Shown here: piece by piece, positions 47,299-56,500 of the stretch
Numbering within the stretch: position 1 is the stretch's first letter
How the letters are laid out: each line of letters starts with the position of its first letter
Assembly: GCA_016709545.1 (NCBI GenBank)
Contig: JADJMO010000010.1
Coordinates: 220,001-284,000, forward strand
Direction of reading: 5' to 3'
Source of the DNA: Myxococcales bacterium
GTDB taxonomy: Bacteria > Myxococcota_A > Polyangia > Polyangiales > JADJMO01
DNA length: 64,000 bases
Position numbers and translations under genes: made by a program
The notes under the pieces: generated by a model
The model's input: the letters and a program-made list of their open reading frames with translations, nothing else
The model's database searches: none
Told to the model about the DNA's origin: nothing

Positions 47299-48228
47299 TC
47301 AGGTCGCGCCGGTGGAGAAGGTCCACGTCTTGCCGAACGGCGTGCCGCCGACGGTGCCCTTCACGGTCACGTTGTACCTGGTCGACTTGGCGAGCGGGTC
47401 CTTCGGGATGAGGAAGATCTGATCGGCGGGGATGAGGCCGGTCTTGTCCGTGGTCTTGGAGAGCAGCACGTGCTCGAGCGCGGCGCCGTCGGCCGGCGCG
47501 ATGGTGTGCTCGCTGAGGTCGAGCGCGCCCGCGCCGGTCAGCGACACCGGGTAGCCCGCGTTGGTCTGGCCCGGCAGCGGGTTCGGCGACTCCGAGGCGC
47601 AACGGAACGTGCTCCACACCTCGGTCTCGCCGTCGACCGGCCACACCGCGACCGTGCCCGCGGCTGCCGCGGCGCCGCCGCTCGCGAAGTCGATGGTCGC
47701 CGCGGCGGGCCGACCGATGCCCTCGGCGCCCCAGCCGTAGCTCCTGGCGCCGAACGAGACGAACGGGATGCGGTGGTAGAGCGAGTTCACCCAGCCGCCC
47801 TCGCCGAGGATCGCGCCGTGCGGATCCGAGAGCGAGTGCACGACCTCGAACATCGCGGAGCCGGGGCCCGTGAAGCCCGCGGCCTTCATGCGGTCCCAGA
47901 AGTTGACGCCGGTGAAGCCGGGCTTGCCCGCGGTCTGCGTGTGCGTGAGCGCGCCGCCGTTCTGCACGATGTACGAGCTGTGGCCGAACGCGGCCTTGGT
48001 GATGGCGTCGTTGCAGTCGAGCGCCCCCATGCCGAGCTTGCCGCGCACGACCGCGATCTCCTCCCACGCCTTGGTGTCGCCATCGGACATCGACGAGCAC
48101 TTGGCGCCGTAGACGGGCCCCGCGGGGACGACCGGCCCGCTGTCGGTGCCCGCGTCTCCACCGCTCGCTGGATCGGGCGACGACGAACAGGCCGCGAGGA
48201 ACAGCGTGGAGGCGAGCAGCGCGCGCAT
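47299..48228 (-). CDS. CAP/SCP-domain lipoprotein
   Basis: A 309-residue lipoprotein: signal LASTLFLAACSS (lipobox Cys), Asp/Gly linker, then a CAP (cysteine-rich secretory/PR-1-like) domain at about 45-190: AAFGHSSYIVQNGGALTHTQTAGKPGFTGVNFWDRMKAAGF, HGAILGEGGWVNSLYHRIPFVS. The C-terminal third is a beta-sandwich-like region (STRYNVTVKGTVGGTPFGKTWTFSTGAT). CAP domains act outside the cell, often in lipid or ligand binding. It lies 38 bases after the DUF1444-like gene on the same strand. Confidence 0.85.
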   Translation of the reverse strand: MRALLASTLFLAACSSSPDPASGGDAGTDSGPVVPAGPVYGAKCSSMSDGDTKAWEEIAVVRGKLGMGALDCNDAITKAAFGHSSYIVQNGGALTHTQTAGKPGFTGVNFWDRMKAAGFTGPGSAMFEVVHSLSDPHGAILGEGGWVNSLYHRIPFVSFGARSYGWGAEGIGRPAAATIDFASGGAAAAAGTVAVWPVDGETEVWSTFRCASESPNPLPGQTNAGYPVSLTGAGALDLSEHTIAPADGAALEHVLLSKTTDKTGLIPADQIFLIPKDPLAKSTRYNVTVKGTVGGTPFGKTWTFSTGAT

Positions 48229-48266
48229 GCTCGCATGGTGGACCGAGCCGCGCGGTTTGGCGAGGC

Positions 48267-49688
48267 TCAGTCGTGGAAGTCCTCGAGGCGGACCGACGCA
48301 GCGCGCAACGCCTCGAGGGCCTCGGCGTCGGGGAAGGCGCTGAGCCGGACGCGGGGCGGGTGGTAGCCAGGCGCGGGGACGAAGCCCTCGCCGAGGATCT
48401 CGATGACGCGCTCGAACGGCACGAAGAAGGTGTCCTCGGCGGGCGCGTCGTCGCCGCGCGTGAGCATCACCACGTCGACCACGGGCAGGAGCGTGTCGAT
48501 GCCCTCGCCCCACATGGCCCAGGTGAGCGGGAAGCCGTCGGAGCGCTGCAGGCCGCTCACGCTGGCGACGAAGAGGTCGATGTTCTCGCGCTCGTGGAGT
48601 GCGTCGAGGGCGTCCTTCTGCTCGCCGTACTCGCGGAGCGCGAGCTTCACGTGGCCGAGGCGCACCTGATGGGCGCACGGATGGCCGCTGGGCAGACGGA
48701 GCGGCACCACCGTGCCGTCGTCGGCCACGGTGTAGACGGCGGGGGAGATCGAGCGGTTCGAGGCCTCGTACTCGCGCTCGGCCATGCCGGCGAGGCGCTC
48801 GATCATCTCGGGGCGCGCGTCGCCGCCGATCCAGAACTGCGCGCGCTCGGGGACGATCGCGATCGGACGGCCGTCGACGCGGCCCGCGAACGAGGCGAGG
48901 AGGCCCGGGAGCGCGAGGCGCGAGCTCTCGTAGCTGTCGTCGGCGACCACGTGGAACAGCGGCCCGACGTCGCGGTCGCAGAGCTCGGGCGGCGCGAAGA
49001 GCCTCTCGGCGTTGGCCATGGCCCGCGCGAGCGCGTCGTCGAGCGAGACGCCCCAGCGCTCGAGATCCGCGTTGCGCACCAGGCTGAGGCGCTGGTCGTC
49101 GTCGAGCGCGACGTACACGTCGACGAACGGGAGGAAGGGGCAGCCCGCGAGCGCCGGGTCCTGACCATTCGCGGAGAGGCCCACGTAGAAGCCGGTGGGG
49201 CGGATCACGGGGAGGAGACGCTCCGCGCCGACCTCCCAGGAGACCGACTCCTCGTCGGCCGAGAACAGGGCGCCGAGCCGCTCGAGCACGTAGGCGTCGC
49301 GATGGTCGGGGTCGACCTCGCGCGACTCGCGGAAGAAGTTCTCGAGGTAGACCATGAACGCGCCCTCGCGGCCGACGATGCCGACGCGCAGCGCGAACTC
49401 GTCGGCGACGATGGCCACCGAGGAGACGCGCTCGTCGTCCTCGAGCAGCGCGGCGAGGTGGTCGGCGAAGTGCCGGCGCGGGTCGGCGGCCTTCGGGCGC
49501 TTCTTGGCCGCCGGCTTCTTGGCCGCGACGGGCTTCTTCTTCGGCGCCGCCTTCTTCGCGACGGGCTTCTTCTTCGGCGCCGCCTTCTTCGCGACGGGCT
49601 TCTTCTTCGGCGCCGCCTTCTTCTTCTTCGCCGCCTTCTTCGTGGCGACAGGCTTCTTCTTCGCGACCTTCTTGGTCTTGCCGGCCAT
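48267..49688 (-). CDS. Histone-H1-like Lys/Ala-rich tail fused to a DUF1444-like domain
   Basis: A 473-residue protein. Residues 1-65 are almost pure Lys/Ala/Pro (MAGKTKKVAKKK, repeated KKAAPKKKPVA units), like the C-terminal tails of eukaryotic H1 and bacterial histone-like proteins. Residues about 70-473 resemble DUF1444: HFADHLAALLEDDERVSS, GREGAFMVYLENFFRESRE, GPLFHVVADDSYESSRLALPGLLASF, and VVDVVMLTRGDDAPAEDTFFVPFERVIEILGEGF. The family match is by pattern and is less certain than the tail. The tail should bind nucleic acid or acidic partners. It lies 14 bases after the acyl-CoA dehydrogenase gene. Confidence 0.8.
   Translation of the reverse strand: MAGKTKKVAKKKPVATKKAAKKKKAAPKKKPVAKKAAPKKKPVAKKAAPKKKPVAAKKPAAKKRPKAADPRRHFADHLAALLEDDERVSSVAIVADEFALRVGIVGREGAFMVYLENFFRESREVDPDHRDAYVLERLGALFSADEESVSWEVGAERLLPVIRPTGFYVGLSANGQDPALAGCPFLPFVDVYVALDDDQRLSLVRNADLERWGVSLDDALARAMANAERLFAPPELCDRDVGPLFHVVADDSYESSRLALPGLLASFAGRVDGRPIAIVPERAQFWIGGDARPEMIERLAGMAEREYEASNRSISPAVYTVADDGTVVPLRLPSGHPCAHQVRLGHVKLALREYGEQKDALDALHERENIDLFVASVSGLQRSDGFPLTWAMWGEGIDTLLPVVDVVMLTRGDDAPAEDTFFVPFERVIEILGEGFVPAPGYHPPRVRLSAFPDAEALEALRAASVRLEDFHD
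49525..49623 (-). repeat. Three 33-bp tandem repeats in the Lys-rich tail
   Basis: Units at 49525-49557, 49558-49590 and 49591-49623 are near-identical and encode three tandem 11-residue units (KKAAPKKKPVA). The period is a multiple of three, so gain or loss would keep the frame. Confidence 0.85.
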
Positions 49689-49702
49689 GGGGCGAGCGTA
49701 GC

Positions 49703-50722
49703 TCAAGGCGCGAGCAGGCTGCGCGCGATCTGGGAGATCTGGATCTCGTCGGTGCCGCCGTAGATCTGCAGGACCTTGGCGTCGCGGCAGAGCTGCTCGA
49801 CCTGGTACTCGGCCATGTAGCCGTTGCCGCCGAAGAGCTGCACGGCCTCGAGGGCCACGTCCATGGCGGCCTGCGCCGCGTAGAGCTTGCACGCGCTCGC
49901 CTCGGCGAGGGTCATGTCGCGCCCCGCGCCGGCGAGCTCGATCTGACGGAACACGAGGTTCTGGAGGTTCATGCGGGCGACCTCCATCTTGGCGAGCTTG
50001 AGCTGCACGAGCTGGAAGTCGCCGATCGGCTTGCCGAACTGCACGCGCGTCTTCGCGTAGTCGATGCACAGCATGCGGCACTGCTCGACGATCCCGAGGG
50101 CCATCGCCGCGACGCCGGTGCGCTCGCTCGTGAACGTCTCCTTGGCCGACGAGCGCGCCGGGGCGTCCTCGGTCTCGCCGATCAGGCGGTCCTTGCCGAC
50201 GCGGACGCCCTCGAGGAACAGCTCGCCGGTGGGCGAGGCGTGCAGGCCCATCTTGCGGAGCGGCTTGCTCTGCACGAGGCCCGGCGTGCCCTTGTCGAGC
50301 ACGAAGCTCACGATCTTGCGCTGGTCGGGCGGGGTGACGCCGTCGTCGAGCTTGCAGATGAAGACGATGGTGTCGGCGAACGGGCCGTTGGTGATGAAGG
50401 CCATGCCCGGGCTGTAGCGGCACAGCTCGATCACCGGGATGGCGCGCATCGCGGCCTCGTTCATGGCGAGCTCGCCGCCCCGAGCGCGGGGCTCGCGCGG
50501 GGGCTCCCCGGCGGCGGCGCGCGCCTTCTCCTTCTCGATGCGCGCCTGGAACTGCGCGAGCGCCATCTCCTTCATGCCGAAGGTGTCGAACAGCTTGCGC
50601 AAGATGTCGTAGGGCGGGAGCTCGCCGTGCTCGAGCTCCATGCGCCGCGGGGCGATCTCCGTCGCGACGAACCGCTGGACCTGCTCGCGAATCGCGAGGT
50701 GCATCTCGCTCCATTCGATCAT
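49703..50722 (-). CDS. Acyl-CoA dehydrogenase with an internal in-frame deletion
   Basis: A 339-residue member of the FAD-dependent acyl-CoA dehydrogenase family (usual length about 380-420). The N-terminal helical domain and the C-terminal part (DRLIGETEDAP, FTSERTGVAAMALGI, RVQFGKPIGDFQLVQ, QLFGGNGYMAEYQVEQLCRDAKVLQIYGGTDEIQ) are intact. The chain jumps from CRYSPGMA directly to FITNGPFADT: the middle beta-domain segment that normally carries the TEPxxGSD motif and the NGxK strand, about 75-80 residues, is missing without a frame break. The catalytic Glu of the IYEGT motif is Gly here (IYGGT). Activity is doubtful. ATG 50722 gives MIEWSEMHLAIREQV. Confidence 0.9.
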   Translation of the reverse strand: MIEWSEMHLAIREQVQRFVATEIAPRRMELEHGELPPYDILRKLFDTFGMKEMALAQFQARIEKEKARAAAGEPPREPRARGGELAMNEAAMRAIPVIELCRYSPGMAFITNGPFADTIVFICKLDDGVTPPDQRKIVSFVLDKGTPGLVQSKPLRKMGLHASPTGELFLEGVRVGKDRLIGETEDAPARSSAKETFTSERTGVAAMALGIVEQCRMLCIDYAKTRVQFGKPIGDFQLVQLKLAKMEVARMNLQNLVFRQIELAGAGRDMTLAEASACKLYAAQAAMDVALEAVQLFGGNGYMAEYQVEQLCRDAKVLQIYGGTDEIQISQIARSLLAP

Positions 50723-50754
50723 GGAGCGAGAGTATGGGGCTTGCGGGGCTGGGG

Positions 50755-53412
50755 CTAGCCGCCCGTGAAGACGCAGAGACCGGACGGCTTGTCGCAGGTG
50801 GAGCCGGGGGCCGTGGCGGGGCAGATCGACTCGCCGACGATGCTGCCGCACCGCGGCGCGCAGGCCTCGGTGGTGTTCCAGTTGCAGACGTACCCCGGGC
50901 GCTCGCACGCCTTGTCGGGCGCGCAGTGGCAGGCGTCCTCGTCGACGATGCCGTTGCCGTTGTCGTCCTTTCCGTTGCAGCACTCGGACTTGTAGAAGGC
51001 GCTCGCGCGGCAGTCCGGGTCGTCGCAGTCGGTGAGCCCGTCCTTGTCGTTGTCGATGCCGTCGGTGCAGGCCTTCACGCCGATCTCGGGCGTGGCGCCG
51101 GCGCAGCCGGGGGCGGTCGCGCAGGCCGGGTCGGCGCAGTCGGCGTAGCCGTTGGCGTCGTCGTCGACCTTGTTGTCGCAGATCTCCTTCAGCGAGTAGT
51201 CGATGGTGATCGAGAACTGGTACTTGCCGAAGTCACCGTAGGTGAAGCCGTCCATGAACGCGTAGTAGACGCCGGCCTTGACCACCGGGATGTCGATCGC
51301 GCCGGCCCACTTGCCGCCGGCGTCGTCGTCGCAGCTCATCTCGGCGCCCGTGCTGCAGGAGCCGCGGCGGAGGTAGACCGTGCTGTCGAGCGGCGGGGTC
51401 GGCGTGCCGGCCGAGCTGATCTTGAGGCGCGCCGGCTTGGTGAGGACGATCCGGAACACCGCCTCCGGGCCCTTGCCGCCGCAGCTGCCGGTCGTGTGCG
51501 ACCAGAACGTGCTCGTGTCGCCGAAGTAGGTGCCGCTCGCCGTCACGTTGAGGGCGGTGCTGCAGTTCTCGTGGCGGTCGATGCACCACTTGGTGGCGAA
51601 GCACGACGGGTCGTCGCAATCGGTGAACCCGTTGGCGTTGTCGTCCTTGAAGTTGTCGCAGACCTCGACCTTGGTCTTGCAAGCGTCGTCGAGGACGCAC
51701 GCCGGGTCGGCGCAGTCGGTCAGGCCGTTGCAGCTGTTGTCGATGCCGTCGCTGCACTTCTCGGTCGTGCAGGTGGAGCACGCCGGGTCGACCGCGCAGA
51801 GCGGGTCGGCGCAGTCGACCTTGCCGTCGCAGTTGTCGTCCTTGCCGTTGGCGCAGAACTCCTTGCTCCCGGGCACGCAGAGGCACGGGGCGGCGGTCGC
51901 GCACTGCGGGTCGAAGCAATCGACGAGGCCGTTGCAGTTGTCGTCCTTGCCGTTGGTGCAGTCCTCGCGCTGCAGGCGGCAGAGGCAGGCGGAGGTGCTG
52001 GCGCAGGTGGCGTCGAGGCAGTCGGTCAGGCCGTTGCAGTCGTCGTCCTTGCCGTTGCCGCAGATCTCGACGGCGCCGCACGCACAGCTGGGGCTGGTCT
52101 TGCAGACCGGATCGCTGCAGTCGGCCAAGCCGTTGCAGTCGTCGTCCTTGCCGTTGCCGCAGATCTCGACCGGCCCGCACTCGGCGCAGGCCGGGAGCTT
52201 CTTGCAGGCGTCGTCGGCGCAGTCGGTCTTGCCGTTGCAGTCGTCGTCCTTGCCGTTGCCGCAGATCTCGACGGCGCCGCACGCGCACTTGGGGTCGGTC
52301 TTCTTGCAGACGTCGTCGGCGCAGTCGGGGAAGCCGTTGCAGTCGTCGTCCTTGCCGTTGCCGCAGATCTCGACGGGGCCGCAGCTGCCGCACTCGGGGA
52401 GGGCCTTGCAGGCGACGTCGGCGCAGTCGGTGAAGCCGTTGCAGTCGTCGTCCTTGCCGTTGCCGCAGGTCTCCTTGTCCGTACAGGTCTTGCACTCGGG
52501 CTGGTCGGCGCACGCCTTGTCGGCGCAGTCGGTGAGGCCGTTGCAGTCGTCGTCCTTGCCGTTGTTGCAGGTCTCCGCGGGCGCGCAGACCGCGCAGGCC
52601 GGGTCCTTGGCGCAGGCCGGGTCGAGGCAGTCGGTCAGGCCGTTGCAGTCGTCGTCCTTCTTGTCGGTGCAGCTGGTCTCGATCGGCGTGCAGACCGCGC
52701 AGCCCGGGGTGCCCTTGCAGATCGGGTCGGCGCAGTCGGTGAGTCCGTTGCAGTCGTCGTCCTTGCCGTTGCCGCAGATCTCCGGGCCGGTGCAGGCGCC
52801 GCACTCCGGCGTGCCCTTGCAGGCCGGGTCGGCGCAGTCGGCCGGGCCGTTGCAGTCGTCGTCCTTGCCGTTGCCGCAGATCTCGTGGTCGATGCACCCG
52901 CCGCCACACGCCGGCTGGGGCTTGCACGCCGGATCGGCGCAGTCGACGAGGCCGTTGCAGTCGTTGTCGCGCCCGTCGACGCAGTTGCGCTCGATGCCGG
53001 GCTCGGGGACGCAGGGGCCCGAGCAGATCGGGTCGCTGGCGCAGTCCGGGTCCTTGCAGTCGACGAGACCGTCGCAGTCGTTGTCCATCCCGTCGCCGCA
53101 CTTCTCGCCGGCCTTCGGGTTGCTGAGCGGGTCGAGGTCGTTGCAGTCGGTGCCGCCGCAGGCCTTGTCCTGGAAGCCGTCCTTGTCCTGGTCCTTGGCG
53201 CGGTGCTCGCACTTGCCGCCGATGCAGAGGTCCTCGGTGCACAGCTTGTCGTCGACGCAGTCGGAGTTGGTGACGCAGGTCTTCACGTCGCCGTCGGTCC
53301 CGCTGTCGAACGCGATGTCGGTGGCGTCTTCGCCGATGCCGGAGCGCCCGCAGGCGGTGAGGCTCAGGACCGACAGGAGAACGAACGTACAGCGGAGCAG
53401 CGAGCTGGCCAT
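50755..53412 (-). CDS. Cys-rich multi-repeat lipoprotein (about 17 units)
   Basis: An 885-residue lipoprotein: signal ending in the lipobox SLTAC, a Cys-rich start (CVTNSDCVDDKLC), then about 17-18 copies of a ~34-residue unit (ICGNGKDDDCNGLTDCADPxCK...C...E). Each unit has a DxxDxDCxGxxDCxDxxC acidic/Cys core similar to MopE-type metal-binding repeats. After unit 15 a beta-sandwich of about 125 residues (STFWSHTTGSCGGKGPEAVFRIVL, VYYAFMDGFTYG) precedes the last three units. An outer-surface metal- or matrix-associated role is inferred. It diverges from mfd and precedes three minus-strand genes, with short gaps of 14-38 bases. Confidence 0.9.
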   Translation of the reverse strand: MASSLLRCTFVLLSVLSLTACGRSGIGEDATDIAFDSGTDGDVKTCVTNSDCVDDKLCTEDLCIGGKCEHRAKDQDKDGFQDKACGGTDCNDLDPLSNPKAGEKCGDGMDNDCDGLVDCKDPDCASDPICSGPCVPEPGIERNCVDGRDNDCNGLVDCADPACKPQPACGGGCIDHEICGNGKDDDCNGPADCADPACKGTPECGACTGPEICGNGKDDDCNGLTDCADPICKGTPGCAVCTPIETSCTDKKDDDCNGLTDCLDPACAKDPACAVCAPAETCNNGKDDDCNGLTDCADKACADQPECKTCTDKETCGNGKDDDCNGFTDCADVACKALPECGSCGPVEICGNGKDDDCNGFPDCADDVCKKTDPKCACGAVEICGNGKDDDCNGKTDCADDACKKLPACAECGPVEICGNGKDDDCNGLADCSDPVCKTSPSCACGAVEICGNGKDDDCNGLTDCLDATCASTSACLCRLQREDCTNGKDDNCNGLVDCFDPQCATAAPCLCVPGSKEFCANGKDDNCDGKVDCADPLCAVDPACSTCTTEKCSDGIDNSCNGLTDCADPACVLDDACKTKVEVCDNFKDDNANGFTDCDDPSCFATKWCIDRHENCSTALNVTASGTYFGDTSTFWSHTTGSCGGKGPEAVFRIVLTKPARLKISSAGTPTPPLDSTVYLRRGSCSTGAEMSCDDDAGGKWAGAIDIPVVKAGVYYAFMDGFTYGDFGKYQFSITIDYSLKEICDNKVDDDANGYADCADPACATAPGCAGATPEIGVKACTDGIDNDKDGLTDCDDPDCRASAFYKSECCNGKDDNGNGIVDEDACHCAPDKACERPGYVCNWNTTEACAPRCGSIVGESICPATAPGSTCDKPSGLCVFTGG
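51590..53105 (-). repeat. Block of ~102-bp coding repeats (15 units)
   Basis: Consecutive units of about 99-108 bases share the core encoding CGNGKDDDCNGLxDC (on the plus strand: GTTGCAGTCGTCGTC). Some adjacent units are near-identical, especially units 7-11, which suggests recent duplication. It lies wholly within the Cys-rich lipoprotein gene. Confidence 0.9.
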
Positions 53413-53574
53413 GGGGGGCCCGCAGCATGGCACGAGCCGTACCGACCGGGAAACCCGGAGCAACCGCGCATGCGTCAGGATCGGAACGGACACACCCTCA
53501 GCAGCCGAGCCTGGAGGCCGACAGCGCACGCACGGTGGACGGCGGGGCGCCGCCTCCCTACGACCCACGCCTCG

Positions 53575-56500
53575 ATGCCCCGGCTCGGCGACGTGGTGGA
53601 CGCGGCAGAGCTCGCCGACGATCTGCGGGAGCAGCGCCGTGCGGCCGCGGACGCGCTCGATCCGATCGAGGATCCGTTGCACGTCCCGGACGACGGGCGG
53701 CCCCTCACCTCGGTGGCCGAGATCTCGTCACGGCTACGGTGCGGCCGGGTCGACGTCGTCGGCGTGCGGGGGGCGGCGCTCGGTCACCTCGTGGCGCGCC
53801 TCTCGCGCGAGGGGAAGCCCGTGGTCGTGGTGGTGGCCGACGCCGAGCGCGGCCGCGCGCTGGTGGCCGACCTCGAGCACTTCACGAGCCACGGCGAGAT
53901 CGACGCGGAAGACGCGGAGGACGCGGCCGTCGGCGACGTGTTGCTGCTCACCGGCTCGGAGTCGAGCCCCTACGCCGACGTCTCGCCCGACCGACGCGGC
54001 GCGCTCGCGCGGGTCTCGACGCTGGCCCACGTCACGCGCGGCTTCTCGGTGCTCGTCCTCACCGCGACGGCGCTCGCCCGGCGGGTCATGCCGCGCGCGA
54101 CGCTGCTCGCGCACACGCCGATGGTTCGTGTCGACGACGAGGTGGATCGCGATCCGCTGGTGACGCGGCTCGTCGAGGCAGGGTACCTGCGGGTGCCCGT
54201 GGTCGAGGACCCGGGCACCCTCGCGGTGCGCGGCGCGCTGGTCGACGTGTGGCCGCCGAGCGCGCGGCTGCCGGTGCGCATCGAGCTCTACGGGGACATG
54301 GTCGCGTCGATCAAGACGTTCGACCCCGAGAAGCAGCGCACGCTCGACGACGTGCGCGAGGTGGTGCTGCCGCCGGCGCGCGAGGCGATCCTCGACGCCG
54401 AGAGCGTGGCCCGGGCACGCGCCCGCACGACCGAGCTCTGCGACGCGGTCGACATGCCGACCAGCAAGGCCCGGCAGCTCGCCGAGGACATCGCCCAGGG
54501 GCGCGCGTTCTTCGGCGCCGACGGGTTCTTGCCGGCGTTCCACGACGGGCTCGACGCGATCTTCGCGTATCTGCCCGCGGAGGCGCGGTGGGTGATCGAC
54601 GACCCAGCCGCGGTCGCGACGGGCGTGCGCGCTGCCTACGCCGAGCCGGCCGCCGGGGTCGCCGCGTTCGCGCCCTCCGAGCACTTCGTCGGCGAAGGCG
54701 AGATCGCCGCGCGGCTCACGGCGCCCCTGGTGGTGCACCGGGTGGCGGTGGAGGGGTCGCCCAAGGATGGTCCGCTCGACGCGCTCGTCGCCGCGCCGCC
54801 CGACACGCCGACCCTCGGCGCGAAGGACCAGGGCGACCTCGTGCGCGCGATCCAGCAAGCGCGGGCGCGGGCCACGAAGGGCGGCGCGCTCGACCCGCTC
54901 GTGCGTCGGGTCGCGGTGTGGCGCGAGGCCGGCATCCGCACCATCGTCGCCGCGCGCACGGTGACCCAGGCCGAGCGCCTCGCGGCCCTGCTGCGCGCCC
55001 ACGAGGAGACCGTGCGCACGGTCCTCGTGCGGTTCGATGCGGGTCTGCTCGACGATCCGAGCTTCGGGCGCGACGAGGTGGCGATCGTCGTCGGGCCGCT
55101 CACCCACGGCGCGATCCTCGCTTCGGAGCGGCTCGCGCTGGTCACCGAGGAGGAGCTGTTCGGCGCGCGCGGCAAGCGGAAGGCGGCGAGCAAGGGCACG
55201 CGACGCGACGCCGCGCGACCGTTCCTCGAGGACCTGCGCGCGCTCTCGGTGGGCGACCTCGTGGTGCACGTCGAGCACGGCGTGGGCCGCTACCTCGGGC
55301 TCGAGCACCGCGACCTGCTCGGGCCCGCGACGATCGACGCCGACGGCAAGCTGCACCAGCAGAAGACGCGCGTGGACCTGCTGGTCGTCGAATACGGCGG
55401 CGGGCGCCTCTACCTGCCCGTCCACCGCCTCCACCAGATCCAGAAGTACTCGGGCGAGGCCGAGAAGGCAGTCCGGCTCGACAAGCTCGGCGGCTCGACG
55501 TTCACCAAGACCAAGCAGCGCGTGGAGCGCGACGTGCGCCGCATGGCGGACGAGCTCCTCAAGCTCTACGCCGAGCGCAAGGCCACGGTCACCGACGTGC
55601 TCCCGCCCATCGACGACGGCTACCGCGAGTTCGAGGCCACCTTCCCCTTCGAGGAGACCCAGGACCAGGCGCGCGCGATCGAGGACGTGCTCGCCGACCT
55701 CGAGAAGCCGCAGCCCATGGACCGCCTGGTGTGCGGCGACGTGGGATTCGGCAAGACCGAGGTGGCCGTGCGCGCCGCGTTCCGCACGGCCAGCAACGGG
55801 CGCCAGGTCGCGGTGCTGTGCCCGACGACGGTGCTCGCGCAGCAGCACTACCACACCTTCGCTTCTCGCCTCGAGGAGCACCCCCTCACGGTGGCGCCGC
55901 TGTCGCGGTTCCAGGACAAGGCCGAGCAGACCGCGACCCTCAGGCGCATCAAGGAGGGCAAGGTCGACATCGTCGTCGGCACCCACCGCCTGCTCTCCAA
56001 GGACGTCCACTTCAAGGACCTCGGCCTGCTCGTGGTCGACGAGGAGCAGCGCTTCGGCGTCACGCACAAGGAGCGCATCAAGCAGCTCCGCACGCGCGTG
56101 CACGTGATCACGCTGACCGCGACGCCGATCCCGCGCACGCTGCAGATGGCCGTCGGCGGCCTCCGCGATCTGTCGCTCATCACCACTCCGCCGGTGGACC
56201 GGCGCGCGATCCGCACGGTGATCACGCGCTGGGACGACAAGGTCGTGCGCGAGGCGATCACCCGCGAGCTCTCGCGCGGCGGCCAGGTGTTCTACGTGCA
56301 CAACCGCGTGGGAGGAGACACCGGCGGCGGCATCTACGAGAAGGCGCAGAAGGTGACCGCGCTCGTGCCGACGGCGCGGGTCGGCGTGGCGCATGGGCAG
56401 ATGAGCGAGGAGGCGCTCGAGGCCGCGATGGTCGATTTCGTCGAGGGGCGCATCGACGTGCTCTGCGCCACGGCGATCGTCGAGAGCGGCCTCGACATCC

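Noticed and set aside
51590..53105. CRISPR-like regular repeats
   Set aside because: The units are in-frame coding repeats with no unique spacers, and the conserved parts encode Cys/Asp motifs.
50734..53574. An open frame opposite the Cys-rich lipoprotein that continues into mfd
   Set aside because: The antisense of the repeated Cys/Asp codons stays open by composition. mfd homology begins only at about 53575.
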